Source: Bromus sterilis (taxonomy: Eukaryota; Streptophyta; Magnoliopsida; Poales; Poaceae). From it: DNA of 64,000 nt. Both the position numbers and the translations under genes were made by a program. The notes beneath the pieces are model-generated. The model was not told where the DNA came from, did no database searches, and saw only the letters and a program-made list of their open reading frames with translations. Shown here in pieces: positions 10,925 through 23,230 of the stretch. The stretch is taken from contig OX465596.1 of assembly GCA_950022295.1 (NCBI GenBank), positions 212,815,501-212,879,500 of the forward strand. Reading direction: 5' to 3'. Every line of letters starts with the position of its first letter. Position 1 is the stretch's first letter.

Positions 10925-13021
10925 CTAAGCTTCACGAATATTCTCATTGATTGTGGGCTCTACCACAAGGTTGGCAAGATAACCTGCTGGAACTAGCTCG
11001 ATATTGAACCTTCGAAAGGACTCACACAAATCAGGGTGGATCTTCTGCACCTGGACATTATTGCAATCGCCCTTGCGGCTTAGCGCATCAGCTATGACAT
11101 TCGCCTTCCCAGGCGTGTACTGAATATCAACTGTGTACTCAGTAATGGTCTCAAGCCATCTTCTTTGCCTCAAGTTCAGATTTGGCTGAGTGAACAAGTA
11201 CTTCAGACTCTTGTGGTCCATGAACACATCCACCTTCCTCCCTAAGAGGAGGTGTCGCCAAGTGACCAAAGCGTAAACAACTGCTACAAGCTCCAAGTCG
11301 TGCGTGGGATAGTTCCTCTCACTTGTCTTCAACTGCAGTGAGGTATACGCCACAATATTCCTTCCTTGCATCAAAACTCCGCCCAGACCTTGCAAGGAAG
11401 CATCACAAAACACCTGAAAAGGCTGTGACTCATCTGGCGGCATGAGAATTGGAGCTGTGGTCAGCTTCTCTTTCAACTCCTCGAAGGCTGACTGGCAAGC
11501 TGGTGACCAAGTGTACCGCTTGTCTTTGCATAACAATTCAGTCATTGGCTTTGCTATTTTGGAGAAATTTTGCACAAACCTCCTGCAATAACTGTCGAGA
11601 CCGAGAAAACTCCTTAGCTGCTTCACGTTCTTCGGTGGGGCCCACTCTTGAATAGTGCGGACTCGCTCTGGGTCAACCGCAATTCCCTCGGCGGAGATGA
11701 CATGGCCCAGAAAATTGACCTTGTCCATCCAAAACTCACACTTGGAGAACTTGGCGTAATACCGGTGCTCTTTTAACTTCTGCAACACCAAGCGCAAATG
11801 TTCCTCATGCTCAGTCTTTGACTTGGAATAGACAAGAATGACGTCGAGGTAGAGGATCACAAACACATCAAGCCATTCTTGGAACAAATAGTTCATAGCT
11901 CTCATGAATGTAGGAGGGGCATTTGAGAACCCAAAAGTCATGACTGTGAACTCGTACAACCCATAACGTGTGCTGAAAGCGGTCTTGGGAATATCCTCTT
12001 CACGAACACGGATTTTGTGATACCCCATCCTCAAGTCAAGCTTGGAAAACACCTTAGCCCCATTTATCTGCTCAAACAGATCATTGATGCGGGGTAAAGG
12101 GTACTTGTTCTTGATGGTCTTCTTGTTGATACCGCGATAGTCCTGGACCAAGCGGCTAGTCCCATCCTTCTTCTGGACAAACAAAGCTGGTGCACCCCAA
12201 GGGGAAGTGCTCGCGCGGATAAAACCGCCTGCTTCCAACTCTGTCAACTGCTTCTTGAGCTCAATCAACTCCTTCAAACACATCTTGTACGGATGCCGAG
12301 AAATCGGCTGGGTACCATGCTCTAGCTCAATAACGAACTCAATAGCTCGAACTGGGGGAATTCCTGGCAACTCCTCCGGAAAGACGTCTGGAAACTCACA
12401 GACAACTCTGACCTCTTCGAGCAAAGGCGCAACTCCTACGTTCAAAGCGTACAACTGTGCTGGTCTTGTCATAGAGCCACAAGTGTACAAGACTTCTGCA
12501 CCTGAATCATGTGTCAACTTGACTGATCTGGTCGGACAATCAATATTGGCCTTGTGCTGCACAAGACAATCCATGCCCAAAATGACATCAATGTCGGAAC
12601 GGGGAAGCAAAATCAAAGAAGCGGAGAAAAGGAGGCCATGAATCTGGATCTGCACATCAGGAATTCTGACAGCTGAACTGAACTTGGAGCCCGGGGTAGA
12701 GATGGCCAAAGGATACGGCAACACCTCTGCTTGGAAATCAAACTGCTGAGCGAAAGACTTGGAAATGAAGGAATGAGACGCTCCGGAATCGAACAAAACT
12801 GTCGCAGGAACTGAACACACAAGCAACCTACCAAGAACAATCTCTGAAGACTGCTGAGCATCTGAGAGCATCACGTTGTTCACCCGAAGTGCATGTGGAT
12901 GTGCCTTCACCATCGCGGTGCTCGGAGTAGAGCGAGGTGGAGGCGGTGGAAGTCGAGCAAAGAGCGGATCGGTGCAGTTGGGAGACGTGTGCCCTGGCTC
13001 TCTGCACTTGTAGCAAATCAC
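10925..13021 (-). pseudogene. gag knuckle-protease-reverse transcriptase-RNase H, E1 copy 1
   Basis: This is the longest open frame in the window (698 codons). In order it has a CCHC zinc knuckle ([14 protein letters not shown], residues 3-16), a retroviral protease ([12 protein letters not shown] near residue 75, ILGMDCLVQ near 150), and reverse transcriptase (about 215-440) with [29 protein letters not shown] and [11 protein letters not shown]. RNase H (about 535-650) follows, with [13 protein letters not shown] and [12 protein letters not shown]. The catalytic YxDD box reads YLDVILVYS, with Val (codon 11840-11842) for the second Asp, which should abolish polymerase activity. The frame is open but the enzyme is predicted dead. 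It stops at 10925 where pol should run on to integrase. Confidence 0.88.
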
Positions 13022-13900
13022 GCCCGGCCTGGGCTGCTGCTGCGGCTTGGGTCGCCTCGCGTGTGGTGGTGTAGAGCGAGGCCCCTGCTGAACTGGGACG
13101 GGAGGGAGGGAAAAAGTGCGGACAACTGCCCCCCTCTGCTGGTACTGCTGCCTCTGTGGTGGTGCCTCTGCAACTCAAGTCTTTGCCTTCTTGTGGATCA
13201 TCACTTCGGAACTATGCTCTCTCTGGCGCTTCCTGTCTGCATCCCACTCTGCTCTGGCTGACTCCTGGCGGATAGCCTGATCCACGAACTGTGAGAACAG
13301 CGTGGGACTGCACTGAGTGAGCGCGTACTTGATCTCTGTGCTGAGACCTCCACGGAACCTCGCAATCTTCTTAGCCTCTGTGTTGACCTCCTCTGGAGCG
13401 TACCTGGCGAGCCTGACGAAGGCCAGGTTGTACTCCTGAACTGACCTGTCACCCTGTCTCAGAGCCAAGAACTCCTCACGCTTCCTGTCCATGAGGCCAC
13501 TCGGAATATGTGCTGCTCTGAAGTCTGCGACGAAATCTGCCCACGTGATGACAGCATCGCCCTTGTTGGCCTTGTAGGTGTCGTACCAGCTGGCTGCTGC
13601 ACCCTGAAGCTGGAAGGAGGCGAAGGTGACGTAGTCGACGGGTCTGACGGTGTTTGCATTGAAGTGATTCTTGATCTCTGTGATCCAGTCATCCGCCTCT
13701 AGCGGGTCTTGAGCCTCGGAGAACTCGGGGGGGTTGATAGCAAGGAACTGCTGCAGTGTGGTGCACTGTGGTCGATCATTCCTCTGGGCAGTCTAGTTCT
13801 GCAGCATCTTTAAGATCGCAGCTGTGCCCTGAGCCACTGCGGCCACATCCTCTCCAAGGATAGGGTTCTCTGGCGGCGGCATGTTCGCTCTTGGCATCCT
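13022..13900 (-). pseudogene. gag N-terminal part, E1 copy 1 (two stops)
   Basis: On the - strand gag begins near 13882-13900 (MPRANMPPPENP) and runs toward the zinc knuckle. A TAG near 13794 replaces the CAG found in copy 2. A TGA at about 13175 replaces a Trp codon. Between them, 13175-13492 is open and carries the gag helix block MDRKREEFLALRQGDRSVQEY and LARYAPEE, the standard C-terminal capsid motif of plant Ty3/gypsy gag. It would have formed the virus-like particle. Confidence 0.8.
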
Positions 13901-14560
13901 GTATACAGGAACACTTATGAGAACATGGTCGAAACATTGATGTAACCAGAAGATAAAGCAATATTGACAACAAAACTTCCTCACGAGGTATGAGAAAGCC
14001 GAAGGCTGAAATTCCACCAAGGTTAACCCGAAAAGTCGAAAGCTAGGTGCTACTGGAATCCCCAAACCGAGATCATCTGAAACCAAGATAATAATCTGCT
14101 AGCGAGCACACAACAATATATACGAGTGGTTGGAAACTTGAACAATGAGACATCTGCCCTGAGCGGCCCGCCATCACAGTCATCCATAGGGGAAAAGACA
14201 CCACATCCATATTACCATAGGATGCCTGCCAATCCTGTATGGACGTTTCACCTGGGGTACGCCGTAAGCGAGTTAGACCAGTCAACCCCAAGTGGCGGCT
14301 CAGTGGTCTCAAAGACGCCAACACATCTCGTCGCTAGCAAAAAATTATGGATGAATCGGAGCCTCATGTAAACGAGAACCTAGATTTGTTTTTGAAAGGG
14401 GATAAGTTGCAGAGAGAAAAATAACGTTTCACTTCCTCACGGAAAAGGGGTGGGAGGGTGGGGTAAGAAGAAAAAGAAAGATTTCCTACTCTCCGATTTT
14501 TCCTTAGTAACTACAAAATATTTTCTAGACTCAACTTCGGCCAGTAAGGGGTCTTACAGT

Positions 14561-14579
14561 CAGTCCTTCTCTGATACCA
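14561..14579 (-). other. primer binding site, initiator tRNA-Met type, E1 copy 1
   Basis: On the - strand TGGTATCAGAGAAGGACTG lies 3 bp after the LTR end. TGGTATCAGAG is complementary to the 3' end of plant initiator tRNA-Met. The stretch between this site and gag (about 13900-14560) is the untranslated leader; I see no gene in it. Confidence 0.8.
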
Positions 14580-17269
14580 AGTTGTAGGGCCCCCGATGCG
14601 GCGCTAACTCGAGTTAGTCGCTTTCGCGTCTCGCTCAAGTTAGTAGCGCATAAAGAGCCTCCGACTCACGACACTCGCACTCGTGTCGGTGCCGGATTCT
14701 CAACAACAAGTATAAGAACGAAGAACTTTAACTAAGACATAAATATATAGAGTCCAGGGCATACATCGCCACTGGATAATTATTACATCATCTCAGTGGT
14801 CCATGGACCCAACAGAACAACATGCAACAAGCGGAAGACAAACACGACCGAGTACGGTCAAAATCCAAATTGCCCTAGAGAGGGCTGCACATAAAGAGTC
14901 CACCCACGGATCGTCGAAGCCCAACTGTAGGATCTACGGAACGAGATCGATCTCATCGTCAACCTCCGGGGGCACCTCCACGAAGTATCATCCAAAGCTC
15001 GGGTCGAGGTAGTACTCCACTGCAGCGGCCGATCAGGCAAACAGTAAAAGCACAAAAGGAAAACAGGGGTGATATTATATCATTACAGGATAACTAACTC
15101 CCTATGGTAAGATAAGATAAAGGTAAAGGTTCCAGCCGCACTAGCATATATGGTGGCTACCGCTCTATTAGAGTAGAGATAAGATCCAAGAGGTACTCGT
15201 GACATCGCGTCATAAGTCTGCTATCCACCTACTTACGTCAAACATAACACAACCTGGATCTTCTCTCGGTCCCCCTGGACGAAGAAAAGCAACCAAGGCA
15301 CTCACACGGTAGGCAAGTTTTAATTAGGATTCAAATTGATGTTATTCTATGAACAAGGAGTAGGTCTCAAGTCGTCCATAACCGCGGACACGGCTTTTCG
15401 AAAAGATTTAACCCTGCTGGGGTGTACCAACTGCCCATCATAGGCTTCGCATGTACGCCCGGTTTCCACTTGGCTAAGTAAACGGCTGAAACTCCGGAAC
15501 GTCAGAGTCCCTCTAACTAACAACACACAATTCCGGGTGGCCCTCGGGGAGTCGACATCCAATCCAAAAGCCGGCCAAGCTCTCGGATCGGTCTCTTCCG
15601 TATGGCTAAGGTCGGGTTTAGTCTCACCTATAAATCAGGGGACTTCCCTAGCTCACCGGTGTGGACCAACCAGAGGAACTATGTCTCCGTTGGTCCAGGT
15701 TGTTTCGAAAACAGCTGGGGTACCAACCAAGCACACACACGTTTGCAAATAGTAAAACAGCTCGGGCCACCTCTAGAACTGTATGAAGCTAGGTAGGTAA
15801 GACAAGGGGACCCCATAGAATCCTACACACGATTAGGCACGCTCGTCAAGAAACACAATACCCGGAACTCGGGACCTAGGTGACCCAAATGGAACAAAAC
15901 ACCTGGCGGGTACAGCCTGGTCTCCCATCTTTCGTCGGGTATAAAATTAACATCATAATAATAATAAATATCGACCAACTTCTTTAATTAACATGATATC
16001 CCAAACCAATAACACAGGGTAAGCAACAAGTTTTCCTACTCATACTAAGCAATGGCTGAGCAGCGGTAACTTAGCAATACAATGTTTTGCTCGGGTGTGG
16101 GGATCATGGCTGTTTGGTTTTGAACGAGGCATAAGCAAAGTGGATAGGATCAAGCAAACGTTCTAGACTACAGCTAGGCAGGTAGGCATAAAGGTATCAA
16201 GTAATGGTATAAATCTTCCCCTTGCCTGCGTAATCGGTCGTCGAAGCAGACGCAGCAGCGTCCTCGGGCTCGGTGTCGGAAATCTCCACGTAAGTCTCCT
16301 CGGCTGTCTCAGGTGCTAACGTAAGGTACCGGCAAGGAAAAGCACACAAGTAAGCAATGGGTGCAATGCACAGGCAAAGATGGTATGATCAAGTTTAATC
16401 GACAAGATGTGACCCTATCTAGTCAGATTTAAATGAAGGTGGTGACGACACGTCAACAACTTCATATGCAATTTATTTACGTAAAATGGCTTTGATCTTA
16501 GCCTTAATTTTGGTGTAGGTAACAAGGCAACATGAACAACAATAACAAATTAACAACAAGAGAAAGCATCGAGAAATTAATCTATAGATTCCGGAGGCGA
16601 AAAGGTGTCGAAGAAAGTTGACACCGGACAAGTTTTCAATAGAAGGATCGGAGACCAGCCACCCTCATACAACAATATGTTTGGGGCTGTCCAAAGGATC
16701 AAGATCACAGATTGATGACATGGTGGATGATCCAAGGGAAAAGAAAGGATTTGGGCCAAGGTGGTGTATGTGAATGGTTCACCCCAACATGTATTTAGCA
16801 AAACACATATGGCCAGCACCCCTTAGCCATCACTTCGAAAAAATCTGCCCCGTCAAAATGGCATGGCCACCACGAGGAAAAAGCAAAGGATTTGATTAAA
16901 AAAATGAAGGTGGCATATATATGGGCAATCTCATATATTATCATTTTTATGTTGCTCAAACAGAAAAATGTTGCCACCACAATAATCCTTGGATTTCTAC
17001 CCCAAAACAATATACAACAAGTTTGCATTTGATTTGGGATTTAAAAGAATACAAGGTTGAAGTTGCCAATAGGAAAAGAAAAAGAGCTAGGCAAAAGGAA
17101 AAAAAGAGGAGGGGCTCGGCCTCTCCACTGCTGGGCTGGTTCTCAGCAATCCTGGCCCAGCCCGAGGCCTAACTGTCCTAGCCAGCAGCCCACGTGACCC
17201 TTGCCACTGGCAGGTGGGCCTGCCTCTCGGCGACACCACAAAACAAAAAGGTGGATTTAATCCACCTCG

Positions 17270-17345
17270 GGTGGAACTCGAACCCGCCACCCCTTGGTTG
17301 CATTGCGCTGGCCGCACCACTAGGCCAGCACCATCAACACGTTGG
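17270..17345 (-). repeat. tRNA-like module a in LTR2
   Basis: On the - strand there is an A box TGGCCTAGTGG (perfect to TGGCNNAGTGG). Forty-three nt later comes a B box GGTTCGAGTTC (10 of 11 to GGTTCRANYCC). GGCC pairs with GGCC around the D-loop position. The spacing is that of a real intronless tRNA gene. The acceptor stem does not pair, so it is tRNA-derived sequence rather than a tRNA gene. Confidence 0.65.
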
Positions 17346-17484
17346 AAATGCGCTACGGCTCTTGATAGCCTTGGCACTTGGGGTGCTCTGAACACCTAAG
17401 AAGAATTATTCAGAGATCAACTGCAGCGGCAACATTCAGAGCAAGGAGAAACACACAAAAAATAAAAAAAACGTCGGCCTTGCT

Positions 17485-17560
17485 CGCGCTGGATGGGATT
17501 CGAGCCCAAGGTCGATCGATTCAAACCTCAGCACCAAGACCACCACACTGCTACAGCTAA
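17485..17560 (-). repeat. tRNA-like module b in LTR2
   Basis: On the - strand there is an A-box-like TAGCAGTGTGG. About 47 nt on is a B box GGCTCGAATCC (10 of 11). It is a second, more diverged tRNA-like unit about 215 bp upstream of module a in element sense. Confidence 0.5.
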
Positions 17561-18799
17561 GCACGCAGGATGAAGGATCTGGCACCACTTAGTCATCGAA
17601 GGAGAAAAACTCTGAATGCAAGAAACACTAACGAAACTGACAGGCAGCTACATCTAATACAGACAATAACGACGAAGAGACACGACGGCGCTCGAGGCGT
17701 TTTGGCTGGGCAGGGCATGCGCTGGGCATGAGCCCACGTTCTGGGTGGCAAAAGGGGTCACCTTGCGCCACGCCGTGGCCTAGCCGGCGACGCGCACGGC
17801 TCCCGACCGGCATCAACACACGGCACCTACATCCTACTCGCGTGAAACAGGGGAAGGGGGAGGCGTCGTGGCTCACAGCGAGGGCTGCTGTAGTCGTACG
17901 GCTCGGGGAAGTGGTCGTCGGCGTCCTCGACGAGGGTGACCCGCGCGGGGGAAAGCAGCTTCAGGACATGGGCCTCCTGTCCATGGCGGCTTCAGAGAGC
18001 GCTGGGAGGAAGGAGAAGAGGGGTGGCGGCGCAAGGGAGGAGGAAGGGGGCTAGGTTTCGGGAGAGGCTCAGGAGGGGGCTAGATAAAGGGGGGAAGAGG
18101 GCGACGTGGCTCCAAAAGGTCCTCTCCTCCACGGCCACGCCATGTGCGTGAGGAAAAGGTGAGAGGAGGGGGATGAAAGGTGGGCCAAGACTGGAGGAAG
18201 AAGAGAGGAAAAGGGAAAAAACAGGAGGGGGCGCTTGGGCTGGATTCGGGCAGGCCCAAGTGGGCTGCCTGCTGGTTTGGGTCTAGAGAGAAAAAGAGAA
18301 AAAAAATGATGGGTTTTCCATTAAAAATATAGCAGAAAAATCCCAAGAGTTTTCCAGAGCAGACCATGAGTGAGAAAAACATAACAAAATATGTTTTGGA
18401 ATCCTTGCAATATTCCCCAATTTATAAAATTGGTCTGAGCATTTTTGGAGCAACTAAAATGTGGGGCCATTTTTAAAATTCAAATCACATTGATTTGTGG
18501 CCCAAATTTTTAGAGCTGCAAAAAATGGAGCAAGGCTTTTAAAAAGCTTGGGAGGGGCAAGGAATTGGCTATGCCAAGTTTGGGATCAAGGAGAGCATGC
18601 ATGCAACATTGAAAAATCTTAAAACACCCTTCTTGAACCATTTTGGATGCAAAAACAAACAAACCAAATGGGCTCCAATCCCAATGCAAATTTAAATCAC
18701 CACATGAAATTATAATGTTTAGCATCAGCCAAGTTACAGAGTCAACAGACAAAGTACAATCTCATGGTGATTCTTATTTATTGCACATGGGCTGTTACA

Positions 18800-18815
18800 G
18801 CACTCCCCCACCAAC
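18800..18815 (-). other. polypurine tract of E1, copy 2
   Basis: It has the same - strand tract as copy 1, directly next to LTR2. Confidence 0.75.
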
Positions 18816-18835
18816 ACAGGATCTCGTCCCGAGAT

Positions 18836-20554
18836 CTAAGCCTGAAACAACTCAGGATACTCAGAACGGAGATGATCTTCGCGCTCCCACATTGCTTCCT
18901 TCTCCGAATGATGTGCCCACTGAACTTTCATGAACTTGACGGTCTTGTTGCGAGTCTTGCGCTCGGACGTCTCAAGAACACGGACTGGACGCTCTGAGTA
19001 GGAAAGGTCCGCACTCAGCTGGATCTCTCCCAAGTCAACAGCCTGCTCTGCCTGCTTGAAGCACTGCTTTAGCTGGGACACATGGAACACGTCATGCACC
19101 ATGGACAGACTCTCTGGAAGCTCGATCCGAAAGGAAAGAGGTCACCTAGTCTCAAGGATGCGGAAAGGTCCGAAAAATCTTGGAGCGAGCTTTCCTTTGA
19201 TGCCAAAGCGGTGAGTTCCCCTCAACGGAGACACTCTCAGGTACGCCCAATCACCAACCTGAAACGCTACACCACGATGCCTTTTGTCATCATAGGCCTT
19301 CTGCCTAGACTGTGCTGCCTTTAGGTGCTCTCGGACAATCTTCACTCTGTCCTCTGCCTCCTGGATCACATCTGGACCGAACAGCTGCCTCTCACCTATC
19401 TCGGACCAGTTCAAAGGTGTCCTGTACTTGCGGCCATACAAGACTTCAAACGGCGCTGCCTGCAGACTTGCCTGATAGCTGTTGTTGTAAAAGAACTCAG
19501 CACACGGCAAGCACTCTTCCCACTTCATGCCAAACGAGATGACACATGCCCGAAGCATGTCCTCGAGGATTTGGTTCACGCGCTCGACTTGTCCACTTGT
19601 CTGAGGGTGATAAGAGGTACTGAACAACACTATCGTACCAATCGCCTTTTGAAAGGCCTGCCAGAACTTGGAGGTGAAAAGGCTGCCTCTATCAGAACTG
19701 ATCTTCCTGGGAATGCCATGCAAAGATACAACTCTTGCAGTGTACAAATCCACCAACTGAGATGCTGAAATGGAGTCCTTCACTGGGAAGAAGTGGGCAA
19801 CTTTGGAAAGATTGTCAATGACAACAAAGATGGCATTGTTCTTCTTCTGCGACAAGGGGAAGCCTGTGATGAAATCCATCTCTATATGATCCCATTTCCA
19901 CTCCGGAATCTCAAGTGGCTGAAGCAACCCTACAGGCTTCTGGTGCTGTGCCTTCACTCTCCTGTACACGTCACATTGAGACACGTAACGGGCAACATCC
20001 CGCTTCATACGAGTCCACCAAAAGCTTTTCTTGAGATCTTGATACATCTTTGTACTTCCAGGGTGAATCGATAGCTTGGAATCATGGGATTCCTTCATGA
20101 TGACCTCTCTAAGATCTCCCTCCTTGGGAACAACAACTCGCTCTTCGAACAACACGGTGTCGTCATTATGCACGGAAAAGCAACCGTACTTTGGAACTGA
20201 GGCGGCAATACCCTGTTTGATCTTCTGAATCATTGAGCTGCCAGACTGAGCTTCACGAATCTTCTCATTGATTGTGGGCTCTACCACAAGGTTGGCAAGA
20301 TAGCCTGCTGGAACTAGCTCGAGATTGAGCCTTCGAAAGGACTCACACAAATCAGGGTGGATCTTCTGCACCTGGACATTATTGCAATCGCCCTTGCGGC
20401 TTAGCGCATCAGCTATGACATTCGCCTTCCCAGGCGTGTACTGAATATCAACTGTGTACTCAGTAATGGTCTCAAGCCATCTTCTTTGCCTCAAGTTCAG
20501 ATTTGGCTGAGTGAACAAGTACTTCAGACTCTTGTGGTCCGTGAACACATCCAC
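18836..20554 (-). pseudogene. RNase H end and integrase with chromodomain-like tail, E1 copy 2
   Basis: The frame 19142-20554 (470 codons) starts inside RNase H ([11 protein letters not shown], then [14 protein letters not shown]). It then carries a nearly complete integrase: the zinc region with HPGSTKMYQDLKKSFWW and CDVYRRVK (the last Cys replaced by Tyr), catalytic DFITG, SSDRGSLFTS and SGQVERVNQ, and GPFRILETR. A TGA at about 19141 replaces a Gly codon. The rest (18836-19102) continues with VHDVFHVSQLKQC and the chromodomain-like tail with the usual Trp (WEREDHLRSEYPELF). Compared with copy 1, the 46-bp zinc-region segment is present. Confidence 0.85.
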
Positions 20555-20555
20555 C

Positions 20556-21603
20556 TTCCTCCCTAAGAGTTGGTGTCACCAAGTGACCAAAGCGTGCACA
20601 ACTACTGCAACCTCCAAGTCGTGCGTGGGATAGTTCCTCTCACTTGTCTTCAACTGCAGTGAGGTATGCGCCACAATATTCCTTCCTTGCATCAAAACTC
20701 CGCCCAGACCTTGCAAGGAAGCATCACAAAACACCTCAAAAGGTTGTGACTCATCTGGCGGCGTGAGAATTGGAGCTGTGGTCAGCTTCTCTTTCAACTC
20801 CTCGAAGGCTGATTGGCAAGTTGTTGACCAAGTGTACCGCTTGTCTTTGCACAACAATTCAGTCATTGTCTTTGCTATTTTGGAGAAATTTTGCACAAAC
20901 CTCCTGCAATAACTGTCGAGGCCGAGAAAACTCCTTAGCTGCTTCACGTTCTTCGGTGGGGCCCACTCTTGAATAGTGCGGACTTGCTCTGGGTCAACCG
21001 CAATTCCCTCGGCGGAGATGACATGGCCCAGAAAATTGACCTTGTCCAGCCAAAACTCACACTTGGAGAACTTGGCATAATACCGGTGCTCTCTTAACTT
21101 CTGCAGCACCAAGCGAAAATGTTCCTCATGCTCAGTCTCTGACTTGGAATAGACAAGAATGACGTCGAGGTAGAGGATCACAAACACATCAGCCATTCTT
21201 GGAACAAATAGTTCATAGCTCTCATGAATGTAGGAGGGGCATTTGAGAACCCAAAAGTCATGACTGTGAACTCGTACAACCCATAACGTGTGCTGAAAGC
21301 GGTCTTGGGAATATCCTCTTCACGAACACGGATTTGGTGATACCCCATCCTCAAGTCAAGCTTGGAAAACACCTTAGCCCCATTTAACTGCTCAAACAGA
21401 TCATTGATGCGGGGTAAAGGGTACTTGTTCTTGATGGTCTTCTTGTTGATACCGCGATAGTCCTGGACCAAGCGGCTAGTCCCATCCTTCTTCTGGACAA
21501 ACAAAGCTGGTGCACCCCAAGGGGAAGTGCTCACGCGGATAAAACCGCCTGCTTCCAACTCTGTCAACTGCTTCTTGAGCTCAATCAACTCCTTTGAACT
21601 CAT
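20556..21603 (-). pseudogene. reverse transcriptase and RNase H, E1 copy 2 (frameshifted)
   Basis: The frame 21178-21603 holds the reverse transcriptase palm start ([27 protein letters not shown]). A 1-nt deletion near 21190 shifts the reading to 20576-21196, which holds the YLDVILVYS box, the thumb and RNase H. The box has the same Asp-to-Val change (codon 21161-21163) as copy 1. A TGA near 20570 replaces an Arg codon and a TAG near 21604 replaces Tyr. It is inactive. Confidence 0.85.
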
Positions 21604-21606
21604 CTT

Positions 21607-22812
21607 CTATGGATGCCGAGAAATCAGCTGGGTACCAGGCTCTAGCTCAATAACGAACTCAATAGCTCGAACTGGGGGAATTCCTGGCAACTCCTCCGGA
21701 AAGACGTCTGGAAACTCACAGACAACTCTGACCTCTTCGAGCAGAGTCGCAACTCCTGCGTTCAAAGCGTACAACTGTGCTGGTCCTATCATAGAGCCAC
21801 AAGTGTACAAGACTTCTGCACCTGAATCATGTGTCAACTTGACTGATCTGGTCGGACAATCAATATTGGCCTTGTGCTGCACAAGCCAATCCATGCCCAA
21901 AATGACATCAATGTCGGAACGGGGAAGCAAAATCAAAGAAGCGGAGAAAAGGAGGCCCTGAATCTGGATCTGCACATCAGGAATTCTGACAGCTGAACTG
22001 AACTTGGAGCCCGGGGTAGAGATGGCCAAAGGAGACGGCAACACCTCTGCTTGGAAATCAAACTGCTGAGCGAAAGACTTGGAAATGAAGGAATGAGACG
22101 CTCCGGAATCGAACAAAACTGTCGCGGGAACTGAACACACAAGCAACCTACCAAGAACAATCTCTGAAGACTGTTGAGCATCTGAGAGCATTACGTTGTT
22201 CACCCGAAGTGCACGTGGTTGTGCCTTCACCATCGCGGTGCTCGGAGTAGAGCGAGGTGGAGGCGGTGGAAGCCGAGCAAAGCGCAGATCGGTGCAGTTG
22301 GGAGACGTGTCCCCTGGCTCTCTGCACTTGTAGCAAATCACGCCCGGCCTGGGCTGCTGCTGCGGCTTGGGTGGCCTCGCGTGTGGTGGTGTAGAGCGAG
22401 GCCCCTGCTGAACTGGGAAGGGAGGGCGGGCAAAAGTGCGGACAGCTGCCCCCCTCTGCTGGTACTGCTTCCTCTGTTGTGGTGCCTCTGTAACCCAAGT
22501 CTTTTCCTTCTTGTGGATCATCACTGCGGAACTGTGCTCTCTCTGGCGCTTCCTGTCTGCATCCCACTCTGCTCTGGCTGACTCCTGGCGGATAGCCTGA
22601 TCCACGAACTCTGAGAACAGTGTGGGACTACACTGAGTGAGGGCGTACTTGATCTCTGTGCTGAGACCTCCACGGAACCTCGCAATCTTCTTAGCCTTTG
22701 TGCTGACCTCCTCTGGAGCGTACCTGGCGAGCCTGACGAAGGCTAGGTTGTACTCCTGAACTGACCTGTCACCCTGTCTCAGAGCCAAGAACTCCTCACG
22801 CTTCCTGTCCAT
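21607..22812 (-). pseudogene. gag C-terminus, zinc knuckle and protease, E1 copy 2
   Basis: This is an open frame of 401 codons. It starts at the gag block MDRKREEFLALRQGD and continues through LARYAPEEV and a Gln/Pro-rich linker. It then has the knuckle [14 protein letters not shown], where the conserved His is replaced by Asp (GHT to GDT), and the protease with [12 protein letters not shown] and ILGMDWLVQ. The knuckle lesion should weaken zinc and RNA binding. The frame ends at a TAG just before reverse transcriptase. Confidence 0.85.
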
Positions 22813-23230
22813 CAGGCCACTCGGAATATGTGCTGCTCTGAAGTCTGCGACGAAATCTGCCCACGTGATGACAGCATCGTCTTTGTTGGCCTTGTAGGTT
22901 TCGTACCAGCTGGCTGCTGCACCCTGAAGCTGGAAGGAGGCGAAGGTGACATAGTCGACGGGTCTGACGGTGTTTGCATTGAAGTGCTTCTTGATCTCTG
23001 CGATCCAGTCATCCGCCTCCAGCGGGTCTTGAGCCTCGGAGAACCTGGGGGGTTGATAGCAAGGAACTGTTGCGGTGTGGTGTACTGTGGTCGATCATTC
23101 CTCTGGGCAGTCTGGTTCTGCAGCATATGTAAGATCGCAGCTGTGCCCTAAGCCACTGCGGCCACAGCCTCTCCAAGGATAGGGTTCTCTCGCGGTGGCA
23201 TGTTCGCTCTTGGCATCCTGTATACAGGAA
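22813..23230 (-). pseudogene. gag N-terminal part, E1 copy 2 (stop and frameshift)
   Basis: This is the counterpart of the copy 1 gag start. A TAG near 23150 replaces the Gln seen in copy 1. A run of six G instead of seven near 23047 shifts the frame. These lesions differ from those of copy 1, so each copy decayed on its own after duplication. Confidence 0.75.

Larger units (their letters stand above)
14583..18799 (-). repeat. LTR2 of E1 (4217 bp), shared by the two tandem copies
   Basis: On the + strand the LTR runs from TGTAGGGCCC to GGGCTGTTACA. It is preceded by a primer site and followed by a polypurine tract, so it serves as the 5' LTR of copy 1 and the 3' LTR of copy 2. The element-sense start is at 18799. 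A GC-rich promoter-like stretch lies near 18060-18130 (minus-strand TTTATC before a pyrimidine run). The tRNA-like modules lie downstream of it at 17270-17345 and 17485-17560. Open frames inside, such as 17728-18054, are not supported as genes. Confidence 0.88.

Noticed and set aside
17255..17345. Functional tRNA gene
   Set aside because: A and B boxes and spacing fit, but the acceptor stem does not pair and it lies inside an LTR. Kept only as a tRNA-like module.
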